Shown here piece by piece: positions 5,124 through 6,349 of a DNA stretch of 6,349 bases (its first letter is position 1; each line of letters opens with the position of its first letter). The translations under genes and the position numbers were made by a program. A model generated the notes under the pieces. It worked only from the letters and a program-made list of their open reading frames with translations. It was not told the origin of the DNA and did not search any database. The stretch is from positions 1 to 6,349 of the forward strand of contig JBNAWB010000202.1 in the NCBI GenBank assembly GCA_049699975.1, in the 5' to 3' direction. This DNA is from CAZAGD01 sp049699975 (lineage in GTDB: Bacteria > Desulfobacterota > SM23-61).

Positions 5124-6349
5124 ATGGCCACTAAAGTTTTTCGTTCCCATATATTAATCTGCGCCGGAACCGCTTGCGTTTCCAGCGGAGCTTTCAAAGT
5201 ACGGGAACGTTTAGAAAAGGAGCTCCAAGAACGAGGATTAGCTGAGGAAGTAAAAGTAGTGATCACGGGTTGCAACGGTTTCTGCGCGGAAGGTCCGATA
5301 ATGGTCGTTTATCCCGAAGGTATTTTTTACGGGAAGCTTAAACCAGAAGACATGCCTTTGATTGTTGAAGAACACATCCTCAAAGGCCGGCCCGTGCCTA
5401 AGCTTTTCTATAAGGAACCGGTGAAAAAAGAAGCTATCCCGCGCATGAAGGATATTCCCTTCTTTGGCTTACAGGTGCTTAGGGTTTTGCGTAACCGGGG
5501 TTTAATCGATCCTGAATCAATTGAGGAATACATTGCCAAAGATGGCTATGTGGCCATGCACAAGGCTTTGACCCAAATGACCCCCGAGCAAATCATTGCG
5601 GAGATAAAGGAGTCCGGATTGAGGGGGCGCGGCGGGGCCGGCTTTCCGACGGGGGAAAAGTGGGAAGAGGCGCGTAAATACAATCGCTTCCCCAAATATG
5701 TAATCTGTAACGGAGATGAGGGCGATCCCGGCGCTTTCATGGATCGCTCTATTTTAGAAGCTGATCCCCATGCTGTCTTGGAAGGAATGGTTATTTGCGC
5801 GAAGGCTATTGACTCCCATGAAGGGTATCTATATATCCGGGCCGAATATCCTTTAGCCATCAAAAGAGTTAATTTAGCCATTGAACAAGCCCGCAAATAC
5901 GGTCTCTTAGGGAAAGATATTTTTGGAACAGGGTTTGACTTCGACGCCTATGTTTATCCCGGGGCCGGTGCTTTTGTTTGCGGTGAATCAACGGCGCTAA
6001 TGTTTTCTTTAGAAGGCAAAAGAGGGATGCCGCGGGTTAAACCGCCGCGCTCGGCTGAAGCTGGCTTGTGGGGCATGCCTACAGTTTTGAACAATGTGGA
6101 AACCTTTGCTAATGTGCCCCAGATTATCCTTAATGGGGCCAAGTGGTTTAACAGTTTAGGCACGGAGAAAAGTAAAGGGACCAAGGTCTTTTCTTTAGCT
6201 GGGGCGGTGAACAATATTGGCTTGGTCGAAGTGCCCATGGGCATTACCCTCCGTTCCATAGTTTTCGATATCGGTGAGGGCATAAAGGGCGGAAGAAAGT
6301 TTAAAGCGGCGCAGTTAGGTGGCCCTTCCGGCGGGTTCGTGCCAGAAAG
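5124..6349 (+). CDS. nuoF: NuoF/HndC-type NAD(P)H-binding flavoprotein (partial)
   Basis: This is the flavin subunit that exchanges hydride with NAD(P)H; 408 codons are present with no stop before the right edge. An N-terminal ferredoxin-like domain carries Cys13 and Cys18 (CAGTAC) and Cys50 and Cys54 (CNGFC), an extension absent from E. coli NuoF but usual in HndC/HydB-type proteins. The 51-kDa domain shows GRGGAGFPTGEKW (168-180), the FMN-site segment CNGDEGDPGAF (195-205), YPGAGAFVCGESTAL (278-292) and GLWGMPTVLNNVET. The cysteines for the next [4Fe-4S] cluster, and any C-terminal ferredoxin domain, lie beyond the window. GGAGG (5110-5114) is 9 bases before ATG. Ser289 replaces the second Glu of the common GEETAL motif. 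The symbol nuoF is given on homology; hndC would be equally defensible. Confidence 0.95.
   Translation, partial: MATKVFRSHILICAGTACVSSGAFKVRERLEKELQERGLAEEVKVVITGCNGFCAEGPIMVVYPEGIFYGKLKPEDMPLIVEEHILKGRPVPKLFYKEPVKKEAIPRMKDIPFFGLQVLRVLRNRGLIDPESIEEYIAKDGYVAMHKALTQMTPEQIIAEIKESGLRGRGGAGFPTGEKWEEARKYNRFPKYVICNGDEGDPGAFMDRSILEADPHAVLEGMVICAKAIDSHEGYLYIRAEYPLAIKRVNLAIEQARKYGLLGKDIFGTGFDFDAYVYPGAGAFVCGESTALMFSLEGKRGMPRVKPPRSAEAGLWGMPTVLNNVETFANVPQIILNGAKWFNSLGTEKSKGTKVFSLAGAVNNIGLVEVPMGITLRSIVFDIGEGIKGGRKFKAAQLGGPSGGFVPE

Overview
The window most likely comes from an anaerobic member of the Firmicutes (Bacillota), class Clostridia, perhaps near the Peptococcaceae/Moorella group. This rests on the moderately AT-rich coding sequence, strong purine-rich Shine-Dalgarno sites, separate nuoC and nuoD genes, and the combination of complex I genes with Hnd-type flavin-module genes and DRTGG-domain accessories. 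The assignment is inferred from gene content and is not proven.

Layout: bases 2-205 are an open frame running in from the left edge, probably the 3' end of an unrecognised upstream gene. Bases 206-759 hold no convincing intact gene. They contain three exact TTGACA boxes, one fragmentary protein-like frame (250-372) and a striking nested inverted repeat (629-669) that could be an operator or a 5' UTR hairpin for the operon that follows.

From 760 to the right edge every gene is on the + strand and tightly packed, with gaps of at most 34 bp or short overlaps, so this looks like one operon. The order is nuoA, nuoB, nuoC and nuoD (membrane anchor and quinone/N2-cluster connecting module of complex I), then a small DRTGG-domain protein, a stand-alone GHKL/HATPase ATP-binding protein, nuoE/hndA, an hndB-like thioredoxin-fold ferredoxin, and nuoF/hndC, which is cut by the window end after 408 codons.

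Working model: NuoE, the HndB-like protein and NuoF form an NAD(P)H-oxidising flavin/[2Fe-2S] module of the kind found in NAD-linked and bifurcating [FeFe] hydrogenases. Here it is encoded in the same operon as the quinone-reducing NuoABCD module. NuoB keeps all four N2-cluster cysteines. NuoD keeps the quinone-site His and Tyr and lacks [NiFe] ligand motifs, so this part is complex I and not a membrane [NiFe] hydrogenase. The DRTGG and HATPase genes sit exactly between the two modules and are the least explained part. Their position suggests a regulatory or assembly role tied to the redox complex. What follows nuoF (nuoG plus nuoHIJKLMN, or an [FeFe] hydrogenase) lies outside the window and would decide the physiology.
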